The translations under genes were made by a program, and so were the position numbers. This document shows, one piece after another, positions 44,717 to 52,984 of a stretch of DNA of 64,000 bases. This stretch comes from Pseudobdellovibrionaceae bacterium (GTDB lineage: Bacteria > Bdellovibrionota > Bdellovibrionia > Bdellovibrionales > Bdellovibrionaceae): assembly GCA_019637955.1 (NCBI GenBank), contig JAHBUS010000003.1:124001-188000 (forward strand), written 5' to 3'. The stretch's first letter is position 1. Each line of letters begins with the position of its first letter. Below the pieces are notes generated by a model that was not told the origin of the DNA, searched no databases, and saw only the letters and a list, made by a program, of their open reading frames with translations.

Positions 44717-45291
44717 TCGGATCGCTGCGCGGAAAAATTCAGGAAGTGTCGTCAGAACACGTGCTGATCGAAGTCGGCGGGATCGGTTACGAGTGCCTGG
44801 CGTCTTTGGGCACGCTCGCCGAACTTTCGGTGAAGCGCGGACAAGAGATTTTCGTGCAAACCTACACGCACGTGCGTGAGGACGCTTTGCAGCTCTTCGC
44901 CTTCACGGACCGCGCCGAAAAAAATCTGTTTTTGTCTTTGCTCAAGGTGAACGGCATCGGTCCGAAGATGGCCCTGAACATCCTCTCCGGTGACCGGGTC
45001 GAGAGAATTTTGAACATGATCGAGCAGGGCGACGCCAAGGCCCTCTCGAAATTCCCGAAAGTCGGCAAAAAAACCGCCGAGCAAATGGTGCTCACGCTCA
45101 AAGGCAAACTCGTGTTGATCGAGAGCGCCGCTCCGGCTGTGGCTCCCGGCAAGAACCGTGAGTTGACGTCGGCGCTCGTCAATTTGGGCTTCCGCGTGAG
45201 CGACGTTGAGAAGGTCGTTGAAGACCTGCCGAAAGATGTCGATTTGCAAGAGGGCATCCGCCAAGGTTTGGCCGCTCTGACCACGATGTGA
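44713..45291 (+). CDS. ruvA: Holliday junction DNA helicase subunit RuvA
   Basis: 192 residues with the OB-fold N-terminus (MIGSLRGKIQEVSSEHVLIEVGGIGYEC), two helix-hairpin-helix units (LLKVNGIGPKMALNIL and LSKFPKVGKKTAEQMVL), and the C-terminal RuvB-contact domain. It starts with GTG inside the ruvC stop. RuvA tetramers hold the junction for RuvB. Confidence 0.96.
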   Translation: MIGSLRGKIQEVSSEHVLIEVGGIGYECLASLGTLAELSVKRGQEIFVQTYTHVREDALQLFAFTDRAEKNLFLSLLKVNGIGPKMALNILSGDRVERILNMIEQGDAKALSKFPKVGKKTAEQMVLTLKGKLVLIESAAPAVAPGKNRELTSALVNLGFRVSDVEKVVEDLPKDVDLQEGIRQGLAALTTM

Positions 45292-45299
45292 GGTGAACG

Positions 45300-46349
45300 A
45301 TGGTGAAAATTATCGAAGCAACGTCTGAAGAATTTCTGTTCACCTCGAGTGCGGACGTGCGTCAGCAGATCTCGTCCGTCTCGATCGAAGGCGACATTTC
45401 TTGGGAAAACACGCTCCGTCCGCACCGGTTCGAAGAGTTTCCGGGCCAAGACGAGGTCAAAGAAAAGCTGCGCGTTTTTCTGCAGGCGGCTCAGGCTCGC
45501 AAAGAGCCGCTCGATCACGTGCTGTTCTCGGGCCCTCCGGGCCTGGGGAAGACGACGCTCGCGCAAATTCTCGCCGCCGAAATGGGCGTCGACATCAAAG
45601 TCACCTCGGCCCCCGCGATCGAAAAAAAGGGCGATCTCGCCGCGATCCTGACCAGTCTCAAACCGTTTTCGGTTTTGTTCATCGACGAGATTCACCGCTT
45701 GAGCCGCGCGATCGAAGAGTACCTCTACACGGCGATGGAAGATTACTATCTCGACATCGTGACCGGCGAAGGCCTGGGCGCGCGCTCGATGAAATTTCAA
45801 CTGGTGCCGTTCACGCTCGTCGGTGCCACCACGCGCGCGGGACTTCTCAATGGCCCGTTCCGTGACCGTTTCGGCATCGTCGAACGCTTGCAGTTCTATG
45901 ACCGCAAAGCTTTGCAGCAAATTCTCGCGCGTTCGTCCCAGATCCTCGGCATCGAGGGTGACGACGACGGTTTCGCCGAAATTGCCAACCGCGCCCGCGG
46001 CACACCTCGGATCGCGAACCGCCTGCTCAAACGCGTGCGCGACTACGCGCAGGTCAAAGGCTCGGGCCGGATCGACGCCGAGATGTCCAAATACGCGTTG
46101 GATAAATTGGGCGTGGACAGGCGCGGTCTCGACCCGATGGACCGCCGGATCTTGCAACTGATCGGTGAGAAGTTTGGCGGCGGCCCCGTCGGCATCGAAA
46201 CCATGGCGGCGGCTCTCAGCGAAGAGCGCGACACGCTTGAAGAGGTCTACGAACCGTTCTTGATTCAAGAGGGCTTGCTGCAAAAAACCCAGCGCGGCCG
46301 CGTGCTCACCGAGCACGGCAAAAAGCACTTGGGCCTTCCTGAAGTCTAA
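45300..46349 (+). CDS. ruvB: Holliday junction DNA helicase RuvB
   Basis: 349-residue AAA+ motor: Walker [10 protein letters not shown], Walker [10 protein letters not shown], sensor GATTRAG, arginine finger region FRDRFGI, and the C-terminal winged helix with [12 protein letters not shown] and [14 protein letters not shown]. Starts 8 bp after ruvA. Its stop overlaps the next start (TAATG), tying the TfoX-like gene into the ruvCAB operon. Confidence 0.97.
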   Translation: MVKIIEATSEEFLFTSSADVRQQISSVSIEGDISWENTLRPHRFEEFPGQDEVKEKLRVFLQAAQARKEPLDHVLFSGPPGLGKTTLAQILAAEMGVDIKVTSAPAIEKKGDLAAILTSLKPFSVLFIDEIHRLSRAIEEYLYTAMEDYYLDIVTGEGLGARSMKFQLVPFTLVGATTRAGLLNGPFRDRFGIVERLQFYDRKALQQILARSSQILGIEGDDDGFAEIANRARGTPRIANRLLKRVRDYAQVKGSGRIDAEMSKYALDKLGVDRRGLDPMDRRILQLIGEKFGGGPVGIETMAAALSEERDTLEEVYEPFLIQEGLLQKTQRGRVLTEHGKKHLGLPEV

Positions 46350-47176
46350 TGAAAAATCCGGACACCCTGGCCTGGGTTGAAGAGCTCTTAACTCCCGGCT
46401 ACCGGCGCAAGCCCATGTTCGGAGGCTTCACCTATTCCTATGACGACGTGATGGTGATGGCGCTTTTCGAAAGCGAAGGCAGCCGCAGTCACCGCGGACA
46501 AACTTATCCTTATGAGCTTTGGTTCGGTTGCATGTTTCCCGTCGAGCGCGAAAAACAAGACGAGGCGCGCGCGCAGTTTCCATTTTTGGTGCAGCACCCC
46601 GTGCTCGGGAAGTGGCTTTATCTTCCCAGCGAGACCGAGGACTTTGAATCGAACGCCGAGGCTGTTCTGCGCGAAATCCGCCGGCGCAATCCTCTGTTGG
46701 GGACGATTCCCAATTCAAAAAGACCCAAAAAAGGCCGCGCCGTGAAAGAAGACGCGGGGACTTACTCGCGAACGCCGATGATGTTTCGCGAGGAGCTGCC
46801 GGCCGAAAAGCTCAAAAAAGCCAAGCGCCTCTCGGACCTGCTGGGGCTGGGGCCCGTGATGGAGAAGCGCATGATTCAGGCGGGCATCCGCTCCGTTGAA
46901 CATTTCGTCAAGATGGGATGGCAGGAGGCCGCGAAGCGCTTGGTCGATCTGCATCCGCGGCACTTGAACGCGATCTACGCGTACGTGTTGATCGGCGCCC
47001 TTGGCAATGTCGGATTCAACGAAATTTCCGAAGCCGAAAAAAAAGAAGCCGTCGCCCTCATGGCCCAGTGGCGCCAGGAGATGAAAGCGGCCAAAAAGAA
47101 AGCGCCCCCCAAAAAGAAAGCGGCGCCTCGAAAGGCGCCGTCAAAGACAAAAATCTCTCGCGCTAAAAAACGTTAG
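46349..47176 (+). CDS. TfoX-like protein (N- and C-domains) with basic tail
   Basis: Residues about 1-110 form a TfoX N-terminal-like domain (KPMFGGFTYSYDDVMVMALFE). Residues about 155-240 form the TfoX C-terminal helix-hairpin-helix domain (LSDLLGLGPVMEKRMIQAGIRSV, LNAIYAYVLIGAL). A Lys/Ala/Pro tail (about 245-275) resembles histone-H1-like DNA-binding tails. TfoX/Sxy controls competence in gamma-proteobacteria; here, in the ruvCAB operon, a direct role in recombination or competence is possible. Its last 4 bases overlap the convergent gene's stop. Confidence 0.82.
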   Translation: MKNPDTLAWVEELLTPGYRRKPMFGGFTYSYDDVMVMALFESEGSRSHRGQTYPYELWFGCMFPVEREKQDEARAQFPFLVQHPVLGKWLYLPSETEDFESNAEAVLREIRRRNPLLGTIPNSKRPKKGRAVKEDAGTYSRTPMMFREELPAEKLKKAKRLSDLLGLGPVMEKRMIQAGIRSVEHFVKMGWQEAAKRLVDLHPRHLNAIYAYVLIGALGNVGFNEISEAEKKEAVALMAQWRQEMKAAKKKAPPKKKAAPRKAPSKTKISRAKKR

Positions 47177-48120
47177 TTCCGACAGATGCCGCCGCGGGAA
47201 GTTTGAATGAAATTAGTGCCCACGAACTTGATCCCTTCGATCTCGGTTTCGATGCGCTCAACACGGACCGTGTCGCAGTCTTGCTGGTCGCCGCGAGAGG
47301 TGGTCCACAGACGGCGGTTGCCGGTCAGGTCCACCGTGAGCCATGTGCGGCCGCGCGCTTCCAGATTCTGCGACAGCGCCGTGAGCGCATCGGTGCAGGC
47401 CTCTTCATCCGCGAAGACGCGGCGGAGCTGGATTTCGTTGTTCAAATCCGATTCGCGCGCCTTAAAAACCAGGTTCACGCGGTTTTCGATGCGTCGGCAC
47501 TCCAGTCCATTCTGCGCGTCGGTGGTCAGGCGCAGGTCTTTCTGCTCAAAGTTTTGAAACTCGTTCAAAAGCGAGTTGTCGAACGGACGTTTGGGATCAA
47601 AGGCCCCTTCGGGCACAACCCAGTCGGTCCACCTGTTGGAGCCGGTCAGGGTGAGCTTCGGCGACAAAATCATATCCACGTTTTCGGTGATGAGGCCGGC
47701 GCGTTGATGGCCATTCACGGCAACGGCCTGGCCCGTGACCACGCGCTTAAACTCTACGTAAAGGTTCGACTGCGGAAGTTCGCCGGCGTAGTCGGCGCAG
47801 TTTTCATTTTGGGGAAGAATTTTGCTGAAGCGCTTAATACGCGTCACGCGTTGGTCGTAGTCGGTGATTTTGTTCCACCACCAACCGGTGTCGCCTTTCA
47901 TGGGTTCGAGCGAAATCACGCCCGGGATGTGCTGGCCGAAGCCGCCTTGGTGGGCCTCCACGCAGGTGATGTCGCCGGGGCGCAGTTGCACCAAAAGGCG
48001 CATCTGGTGGCCGCCGAGCTCGACGGGGACCGAAACGGGGATTGATGCGGATTCTTGGCTGGCCGCCTGAAGGCTCCAGGTCAAAAAGGTGATGGCGAAT
48101 AGGGATTTGAATGGGGTCAT
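47173..48120 (-). CDS. Secreted protein of unknown function
   Basis: 315 residues from the ATG at 48120, with AGGAG 6 nt upstream. Signal peptide PFKSLFAITFLTWSLQAASQ. The mature part is beta-rich and has six Cys (ITCVEA, ENCADY, LECRR, EACTD, QDCDT, GGICRN) that may pair as disulphides. No lipobox. No family is recognised. Monocistronic and convergent with the TfoX-like gene. Confidence 0.75.
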   Translation of the reverse strand: MTPFKSLFAITFLTWSLQAASQESASIPVSVPVELGGHQMRLLVQLRPGDITCVEAHQGGFGQHIPGVISLEPMKGDTGWWWNKITDYDQRVTRIKRFSKILPQNENCADYAGELPQSNLYVEFKRVVTGQAVAVNGHQRAGLITENVDMILSPKLTLTGSNRWTDWVVPEGAFDPKRPFDNSLLNEFQNFEQKDLRLTTDAQNGLECRRIENRVNLVFKARESDLNNEIQLRRVFADEEACTDALTALSQNLEARGRTWLTVDLTGNRRLWTTSRGDQQDCDTVRVERIETEIEGIKFVGTNFIQTSRGGICRN

Positions 48121-48229
48121 GATCGTCTCCTCTGCCGTTCTTTTACGCAAAGGAGTGACCAAGGTAAAATTGATGGTGAGAAGGCTCACCATAGATGAAA
48201 GGTATGGTGAGCCGTCGACTTTTATCTCG

Positions 48230-48748
48230 TTAATGTCGGAGTTCGTCGGCCTTCGGCAGATCCGGGCTGATTCGCGGTGGGTGCAGGTCACCGACGTTCT
48301 TTTCGCCGCCCACTTGACGGGCGATCAAGATCGCGCGCTCAAAACCAATTTCGTCTTGGGTTCGGTACCCGAGGTGTCGCAGTCCCGGAACGGCGAGGCT
48401 CCAGCCGGTGGTGGAGTTTTGAAACAGCACGCCCGCCATCAGCAGCGGGAGGGCAAACCAGCGCTTATTCATCGTGAGGCCGAGGGTGATTCCTGAGGCC
48501 GCCAGGATCCCCGCGTGGACTTTGAGGGCGCGGTCCAAGTCCCATTCGCGATCCAGTTCCACCAAACGCTGAGCGATTTTGTCTTGATCAAAACCGATCT
48601 GGTCGAGGCGCTGGTTCATCTCGGCTTGAAGTTGGTCTTTGATCTGCTTGTCGCTCATCAGACGTGAAAGCAAGCTGGGCTTCAGTTCGCTCATGGCCTG
48701 GTGAAGACGTCGGGCTTCTTTTTGATTGGCGGCATCGATGTAACTCAT
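48230..48748 (-). CDS. Small inner-membrane protein (DUF2892-like)
   Basis: 172 residues from ATG 48748 (AAGGA upstream). An amphipathic helical N-terminus (about 1-70) is followed by the DUF2892 pattern: DRALKVHAGILAASGITLGL, two membrane helices, and a C-terminal RHLGYRTQDEIGFERA. In rhodanese-linked relatives (YgaP) this domain forms a membrane anchor; here it stands alone. Function unknown. Confidence 0.65.
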   Translation of the reverse strand: MSYIDAANQKEARRLHQAMSELKPSLLSRLMSDKQIKDQLQAEMNQRLDQIGFDQDKIAQRLVELDREWDLDRALKVHAGILAASGITLGLTMNKRWFALPLLMAGVLFQNSTTGWSLAVPGLRHLGYRTQDEIGFERAILIARQVGGEKNVGDLHPPRISPDLPKADELRH

Positions 48749-48778
48749 CTGTCGTCCTTTTAGGTGGGTGGTTCCAGC

Positions 48779-48811
48779 CTTGCGATTTTGCAAAGCGAAG
48801 GCCATCGCAAG
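48779..48811. promoter_or_regulatory. Inverted repeat upstream of the DUF2892-like gene
   Basis: CTTGCGAT and ATCGCAAG are a perfect 8-bp dyad with a 17-nt spacer, 30 bp upstream of the minus-strand gene. The 205-bp spacer (48749-48953) otherwise shows no gene. Possible operator or leader hairpin. Confidence 0.35.
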
Positions 48812-48953
48812 ACTCTCGAAATCACCGGTGCGTGGGGTCTTCGGGGCAAAGCGGGCCGCGGGAAAGAACCGAATTGCCCCGAAAGACGTGCGCGGGACCG
48901 CTGTTTCCCTGGCCCGAATACTTGCAAGAATGAATCATCAGGAGGGACACGCG

Positions 48954-49160
48954 ATGGAAGCGATCCGGACTTACTGCAAACAGGGCGCGTGGATGTCAGT
49001 TCAGTGTTTAACGATTGCCGCTCTTTGCGCGATCGCATGTTTGCTTTTTGTTAAAATCGGGCAGACCACCTACGTTCTGGCCGCACGAATGACTGGAGCT
49101 CAGACCCAACAGACAGCGGACGTTTCCGACCAACGCCTTGGCCCTGGGGTTGCAAAATAA
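48954..49160 (+). CDS. 68-residue single-pass membrane protein
   Basis: Strong AGGAGGG 8 nt before the ATG. The protein has a short charged N-terminus, one membrane helix (about 14-34, VQCLTIAALCAIACLLFV) and a soluble Gln/Thr-rich tail. It is first of three very small genes in a row, each with its own strong ribosome site. No family is recognised. Confidence 0.6.
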   Translation: MEAIRTYCKQGAWMSVQCLTIAALCAIACLLFVKIGQTTYVLAARMTGAQTQQTADVSDQRLGPGVAK

Positions 49161-49204
49161 TTCATTCAAAAGAAACAAACGATCACCAAGCAAAGGAGAC
49201 GCGA

Positions 49205-49342
49205 ATGAGACTTGAGATCGAAAACGACGCCCGCCCTGTCGATGGGCCCGTGATCCAATTACGACACGTTGAAGAGCCTCCCGTGCTCATGACCCGCGAG
49301 TGGGTCTTTATCCACTGGGCCCATACGTGGGAATGCCCGTAA
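49205..49342 (+). CDS. 45-residue small protein
   Basis: AAAGGAGA lies 5 nt before the ATG. The peptide starts MRLEIENDARPVDGP and ends WVFIHWAHTWECP. It is hydrophilic at first, then Trp/His-rich, with a C-terminal Cys. It lies 44 bp after the 68-residue gene and 39 bp before the next. Support comes from the ribosome site and context only. Confidence 0.45.
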   Translation: MRLEIENDARPVDGPVIQLRHVEEPPVLMTREWVFIHWAHTWECP

Positions 49343-49381
49343 TTTTGAAACATCCGCACAACCATCCACAAAGGAGGCCCC

Positions 49382-49606
49382 ATGCCCAGCCAAAATCGTA
49401 ACGTCGGCCCCCAGGGTCCCAATGACCGTCATCAAGAGGGACGGTTTCTGGATCCTTCACAAGACTCCAGCGACGCGCCGGCCGAAGGTAGTCGCAACGC
49501 CGAAATGACCGGTACGCCCAATGGGACGGTCGAATCCACCAAGTCTGGTGCGCGCGAAAAGAATCAGAGCGAGGGTGTGAACCACTCCGGCGTTGGCCCC
49601 CTCTGA
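49382..49606 (+). CDS. 74-residue hydrophilic, probably disordered protein
   Basis: AAAGGAGG lies 5 nt before the ATG. The composition is rich in Asn, Gln, Ser, Gly, Pro and charged residues (MPSQNRNVGPQGPNDRHQEG), with no hydrophobic core, Cys or Trp. It looks intrinsically disordered, as in small stress-type proteins. Third of the small-gene trio. Confidence 0.6.
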   Translation: MPSQNRNVGPQGPNDRHQEGRFLDPSQDSSDAPAEGSRNAEMTGTPNGTVESTKSGAREKNQSEGVNHSGVGPL

Positions 49607-49681
49607 TCCTTGGCAAAAAGCCCCTCCAAGATCCAGCTTTTTAAGAGCGCCTCACAAAGCCATTGTCTCTCTGAAAAACAG

Positions 49682-49700
49682 ATGTAAATTATATGTAAAT
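49682..49700 (+). promoter_or_regulatory. Direct repeat ATGTAAAT x2, 11-bp period
   Basis: ATGTAAAT at 49682 and 49693, one helical turn apart, in a short AT-rich patch 38 bp before a tiny membrane-peptide gene. This could be a tandem regulator site or part of a promoter. Confidence 0.3.
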
Positions 49701-49737
49701 CAGGGGGATGGTGGGGCGTCCCGGAAGGGGCATTTCA

Positions 49738-49830
49738 ATGGTGGGATTTCGTGAGGATGCGATGAAAATGGTGTTGGTGTTTTTTGTGGTTTTAGCCGTG
49801 GTTCTGATTCGAGTTTTGGGTGTCGCTTAA
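49738..49830 (+). CDS. 30-residue membrane peptide
   Basis: It begins MVGFREDA and continues into one hydrophobic helix (MVLVFFVVLAVVLIRVLGVA). GGAAGGGG precedes the ATG at 49738; GAGGA precedes an inner ATG at 49762. Its end overlaps the convergent gene by 39 bases. It resembles the 22-residue peptide at 12020 in design but not in sequence. Confidence 0.35.
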   Translation: MVGFREDAMKMVLVFFVVLAVVLIRVLGVA

Positions 49831-50127
49831 GCGCTTTTCAAATTCGCTTCGTAAGACCGAAAAGTACTGCGAGTCCTGAGCGGCGAGAGCTTCGGCGCGG
49901 GCCTCGCAGTACGCGCGTTGAATTCGTTTTTGCTGCAGATCCAATTCGAATGAGCGGCCTTGGAGGTCGCAGTCACGCTCGATCTTGAGCAAAGCACTCG
50001 TCTTGAGAAAACTCTCCGAATGGCGCAAGTTCATGCGCCAGAACAGAAGCGCGGTCACAAAGCACAGGATAAAAAACAACACGGCGAGCGCGGCGAGCAG
50101 GTCAAACAAGTTCGTTTGTGGGATCAC
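49792..50127 (-). CDS. Small membrane-anchored coiled-coil protein
   Basis: 111 residues starting with GTG at 50127, preceded by GGAGG. One membrane helix (about 8-31, FDLLAALAVLFFILCFVTALLFW), then a charged helical region (about 35-105) of coiled-coil type with two Cys. No family is recognised. It may be an inner-membrane adaptor. Confidence 0.6.
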   Translation of the reverse strand: MIPQTNLFDLLAALAVLFFILCFVTALLFWRMNLRHSESFLKTSALLKIERDCDLQGRSFELDLQQKRIQRAYCEARAEALAAQDSQYFSVLRSEFEKRLSDTQNSNQNHG

Positions 50128-50343
50128 CTTGATTCCTCCATGAAATCATTCGGCCCAAGGACCTCAAGTCTTGAACCAATATTGAACTAAAATACTTTAA
50201 ATTTTTGCCTTGAGCGTGCGGTCAGGATGGAGTTTTCGCCATGTGCTGGATTGAGCGCTGCGCCACGACGCGACGATGGACGGGTGCCCGCAAAGGTTTT
50301 ATCGTCAGACCAGAGGTCCTTTGTCAGCCGGGAGAATCGATCG

Positions 50344-50736
50344 GTGAAATATGGGGTGGGACTCCTCGTGGTTATGGTCATGCTCGCCGGAGCCGTGCTC
50401 TTCAACAAGAAGAGCGGGGAGCGCTCGCGTGCCCAAGAAGACACTCGTGAAGCGATCAAGCATGTGGAGGCCGCGCTCCGGTCGTACCAACGCGATTGCG
50501 GCGGCTTTCCTTCGCAGGCCGAGAGTTATCGAGGCCTGACGGCCAAGACGAAATGCAAAGGTTGGAAGGGGCCCTACCTCGAAGAGACGCATTTGCGCGA
50601 CGGTTGGGGCCACGAGCTCGGTTATCGCTTTGATGACGTCCATCCCGAAATTTTCTCGCTCGGGGCCGACGGCCGTGAGGGCGGCACGGGCTTGGACACA
50701 GACCTGAGCTCCGCGGTGGGCGATAGCGGACCCTGA
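50344..50736 (+). CDS. T2SS GspG-like pseudopilin domain protein without prepilin signal
   Basis: The C-terminal region has the GspG core: EAALRSYQRDCGGFPSQAE, GLTAKTKCKGWKGPYLE, RDGWGHELGYRF and IFSLGADGREGGTGLDTDL, including the calcium-loop-like end. The N-terminus has one membrane helix (VGLLVVMVMLAGAVLF) but lacks the G-F-x-x-x-E prepilin peptidase site. Start chosen as GTG 50344, after GGGAGA; the frame is open from 50227. No other secretion genes adjoin it. It may be a non-polymerising relative or a periplasm-facing anchored domain. Confidence 0.7.
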   Translation: MKYGVGLLVVMVMLAGAVLFNKKSGERSRAQEDTREAIKHVEAALRSYQRDCGGFPSQAESYRGLTAKTKCKGWKGPYLEETHLRDGWGHELGYRFDDVHPEIFSLGADGREGGTGLDTDLSSAVGDSGP

Positions 50737-50737
50737 A

Positions 50738-51307
50738 TCACCGCCAGCAATCTTCGTAATCTTCGGGAGACTCCGACGCGAGGAGTTCGGGCGGCTGGCG
50801 AAGATGAAACGCATGCCCGAGCAGCGCGCCCTCTTTGGGTGTGAGCTCTTGGCAGTTTTTCGAAAAGAAATCTTCACAGACTTGATCGACGTGTTGCTTG
50901 CCAAAAATATTGGCGAGCAAGGCCAAATAAATGGATTCGAGCGTGTCGCGGCCATATTTGAGGCGGACCGCGAGTCCTCGCAAGTGATGATCCAAGTCCC
51001 AAAACAGTTTTGACCCGGCTTGGGTGACCAAATTTTCGGCGACGAAGGACGACATCGCATGCGCGCAGCTTTGGTGGAGGGAGGCGTTGGCCTTGCACGC
51101 GGTGCAAATCACGCGTTGATCCGCGGTTCCGGACCGGATCTGCGAGGAGAACTTCACCTCGTGACGCGAGAACAAGTCGCTCAGATGCGTGAGCTCGGTG
51201 TAAGCTTCGGCGGGCCTCAGGGTGCTGAAGAAGTGCAGCGCGGGGAGGGTGAGAAGACAGAAGATCAAAAAAATCAAAACCAAGCCTATTTTTGCGACTG
51301 TCTTCAT
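50738..51307 (-). CDS. Membrane-anchored, GT51-like degenerate glycosyltransferase domain
   Basis: 189 residues with an N-terminal membrane helix (about 5-25). The second half follows the peptidoglycan glycosyltransferase (PBP1/MtgA) pattern: LKYGRDTLESIYLALLANIFGKQ aligns with the family's SKxxILExYLNxxyxG region, and DFFSKNCQELTPKEGALLGHA with the YFGK...LtxxEaALLA region. The catalytic EDxxFxxHxG part is not found, and seven Cys are present, unusual for GT51. It is probably a non-catalytic relative. It stops 2 bp from the convergent GspG-like stop. Confidence 0.5.
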   Translation of the reverse strand: MKTVAKIGLVLIFLIFCLLTLPALHFFSTLRPAEAYTELTHLSDLFSRHEVKFSSQIRSGTADQRVICTACKANASLHQSCAHAMSSFVAENLVTQAGSKLFWDLDHHLRGLAVRLKYGRDTLESIYLALLANIFGKQHVDQVCEDFFSKNCQELTPKEGALLGHAFHLRQPPELLASESPEDYEDCWR

Positions 51308-51399
51308 CGGCCCTCGGCGCCCTTTGTAAATTAAAGGACTTTAAAGATCGCGCCGGCGTCAGAAAAAGGCAAGAACATTTCGCTCCGAGGTCCTTAAGT

Positions 51400-52019
51400 T
51401 TAGCGCGGCCGTGAGATGTTGGTCGTGCTGGACGGCGGCGACCAGATGAGCATCAGTTGGATCTCGGTGTTGTCGGCCGAGGAGTTGTGCCCGATCGCGG
51501 GGTTTTCGTTTTGTTTGATGGATCCCGTTTTGTACCAGGCACCAAAGCCCGCGTACCAGCTCGTGCCGATCGGAAATTCGGCGCCGACGCCGAGACCTGC
51601 GATGTTGGCGCTGATCGCGGCCTCCTGAGAGCCCGTGTTCTGCACGCGAAGTCCCAAGCGCCCAAGTCCCGCCGCCAAGAAAAGTTTGGAGTTTGGAAAC
51701 ACCTTGAGGCCAAAAAAAGATTCGTCGCGCTTCGCCGTGTTGCTGGACGGGTCTCCCTTGGTTTCACCGACCATGTAGCTGCCAAAAAAGCGAACCTCGC
51801 TCGTCTCTTCGCCCCAAACCTGCACATCCAGGCCGAGGCCCGCCTGACCGCCCTTGTAGGTGGCCTGGGAGCCATCCGAGTTGAGCAGGCGCGTCTCGAG
51901 ATACGAGATCGGAAACGACAGTGAGAAGTTCCGCGGCGGGTGTAGGTGGACGAAGCTTGTCCCCAGCAAAGGGCACCGGGCAGCGTAAAAACGAGAATCA
52001 GCGCCCCCCATGTATTCAT
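51400..52019 (-). pseudogene. Outer-membrane beta-barrel protein with apparent frameshift
   Basis: The start at 52019 overlaps the upstream stop (ATGA) and encodes a good signal peptide (NTWGALILVFTLPGALCWG). That frame then loses sense, while a neighbouring frame carries a clear barrel from SFVHLHPPRNFSLSFPISYLE to LMLIWSPPSS. The frames join if one G is added to the GGGG run at 51961-51964 (CCCC on the plus strand). The barrel part has periodic strands (FGLKVFPNSKLFLAAGLGRLG, WYAGFGAWYKTGS). It is either a real frameshift, a phase-variable tract or a base-calling error. Confidence 0.6.
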
Positions 52020-52984
52020 GGAACCACCGTGATCGAGGTGGGATTTTGCGAAAAAGCGCCCGGGCCGATCAACGGTCCGGTGATGGCGCGCACGGCAGAG
52101 CCCGTGCCGGACCAGTAAAGTTTTTCGATGGTGTCCGTGCCGCTGCTGCCAACGTAAAGAAAGCCATCGGCGTCGGCGGCGATCGCGCGCGGCGTATTGA
52201 TGATCGAGGAGTTTAAAAAGATCGTCGTTGGATTGCTCCCGTCGGGATCCACGGCAATTAAAGCGTGCGAACCGGCAAAGGTGACGATCAGTTTATTCGA
52301 CGGCGCATGGTAGGCCACGGCCACCGGCGTTCCGGTGTTGAAGGGCGCCGCGGTCACGTGATTGAGGCACGTGCCGTCTTTTGAGTACCGCGAGAAGCGG
52401 CCGGCAGCGGCCGACGAAATGACCACCACCTGTTCGGTCGATGGAATGACAGCCACGCCCCAAGGATTGGCGAGCACGCAACCGCCGGAGGTGGTCGGCA
52501 GAAAAGGCGCCCCGATGCGCTGACCGGTGACCGAGAATTTTTCGACCGTGTTGATATTGGCTTCGGCCACGTAAATCGAGTTGTCCGCCGGGTTCACGGC
52601 GACGTGTTTGAGCGTCGTGGCCGTGAGGTTCACATTGGTGATGCTCGCGGAGGTGCTGTTGGAAAGATTCAACAGTTCGAGCCGGTCCACGCCTTCAACG
52701 GCGATGACGAATTTGTCGGGCGAAATAAAGCCCGAGCCCGACACCCATTCGCCGCCCGGGTAGAGATCGCGGAGCGTGGCCTTGAAGGCGCCGTCCTTCG
52801 TCCACCAAGACGCGAGACCGGGGCCCGTGGCCGGGTCCGTCGCGACGGTCGAAATCAGCAGGGTGCCCGAGTAACTTGTCGATGCGACCAGGCCATCAAA
52901 CGGTTTTTCGCCGGCGCAGCCAGCGGTCAAAATCGAAAGACTGAGGCAAATAAACAAATTTCTCACGTCATCTTGTTCGGCCAT
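52016..52984 (-). CDS. Lipoprotein with NHL/beta-propeller-like repeats
   Basis: 322 residues. The signal has lipobox LTAGC (Cys at 23). The body is built of repeats of about 40-50 residues such as LKHVAVNPADNSIYVAEANINTVEKFS, NPWGVAVIPSTEQVVVISSA and TPRAIAADADGFLYVGSSGTDTIEKLY, typical of NHL/SMP-30-like propellers. Start may be ATG 52984 or GTG 52966. Coupled by ATGA to the frameshifted barrel gene downstream. Confidence 0.75.
   Translation of the reverse strand: MAEQDDVRNLFICLSLSILTAGCAGEKPFDGLVASTSYSGTLLISTVATDPATGPGLASWWTKDGAFKATLRDLYPGGEWVSGSGFISPDKFVIAVEGVDRLELLNLSNSTSASITNVNLTATTLKHVAVNPADNSIYVAEANINTVEKFSVTGQRIGAPFLPTTSGGCVLANPWGVAVIPSTEQVVVISSAAAGRFSRYSKDGTCLNHVTAAPFNTGTPVAVAYHAPSNKLIVTFAGSHALIAVDPDGSNPTTIFLNSSIINTPRAIAADADGFLYVGSSGTDTIEKLYWSGTGSAVRAITGPLIGPGAFSQNPTSITVVP

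Noticed and set aside
51527-51542. Possible third GGTGCC-n-GGCACC palindrome
   Set aside because: Only one arm is intact (TACCAGGCACC) and the site lies inside barrel-coding sequence.
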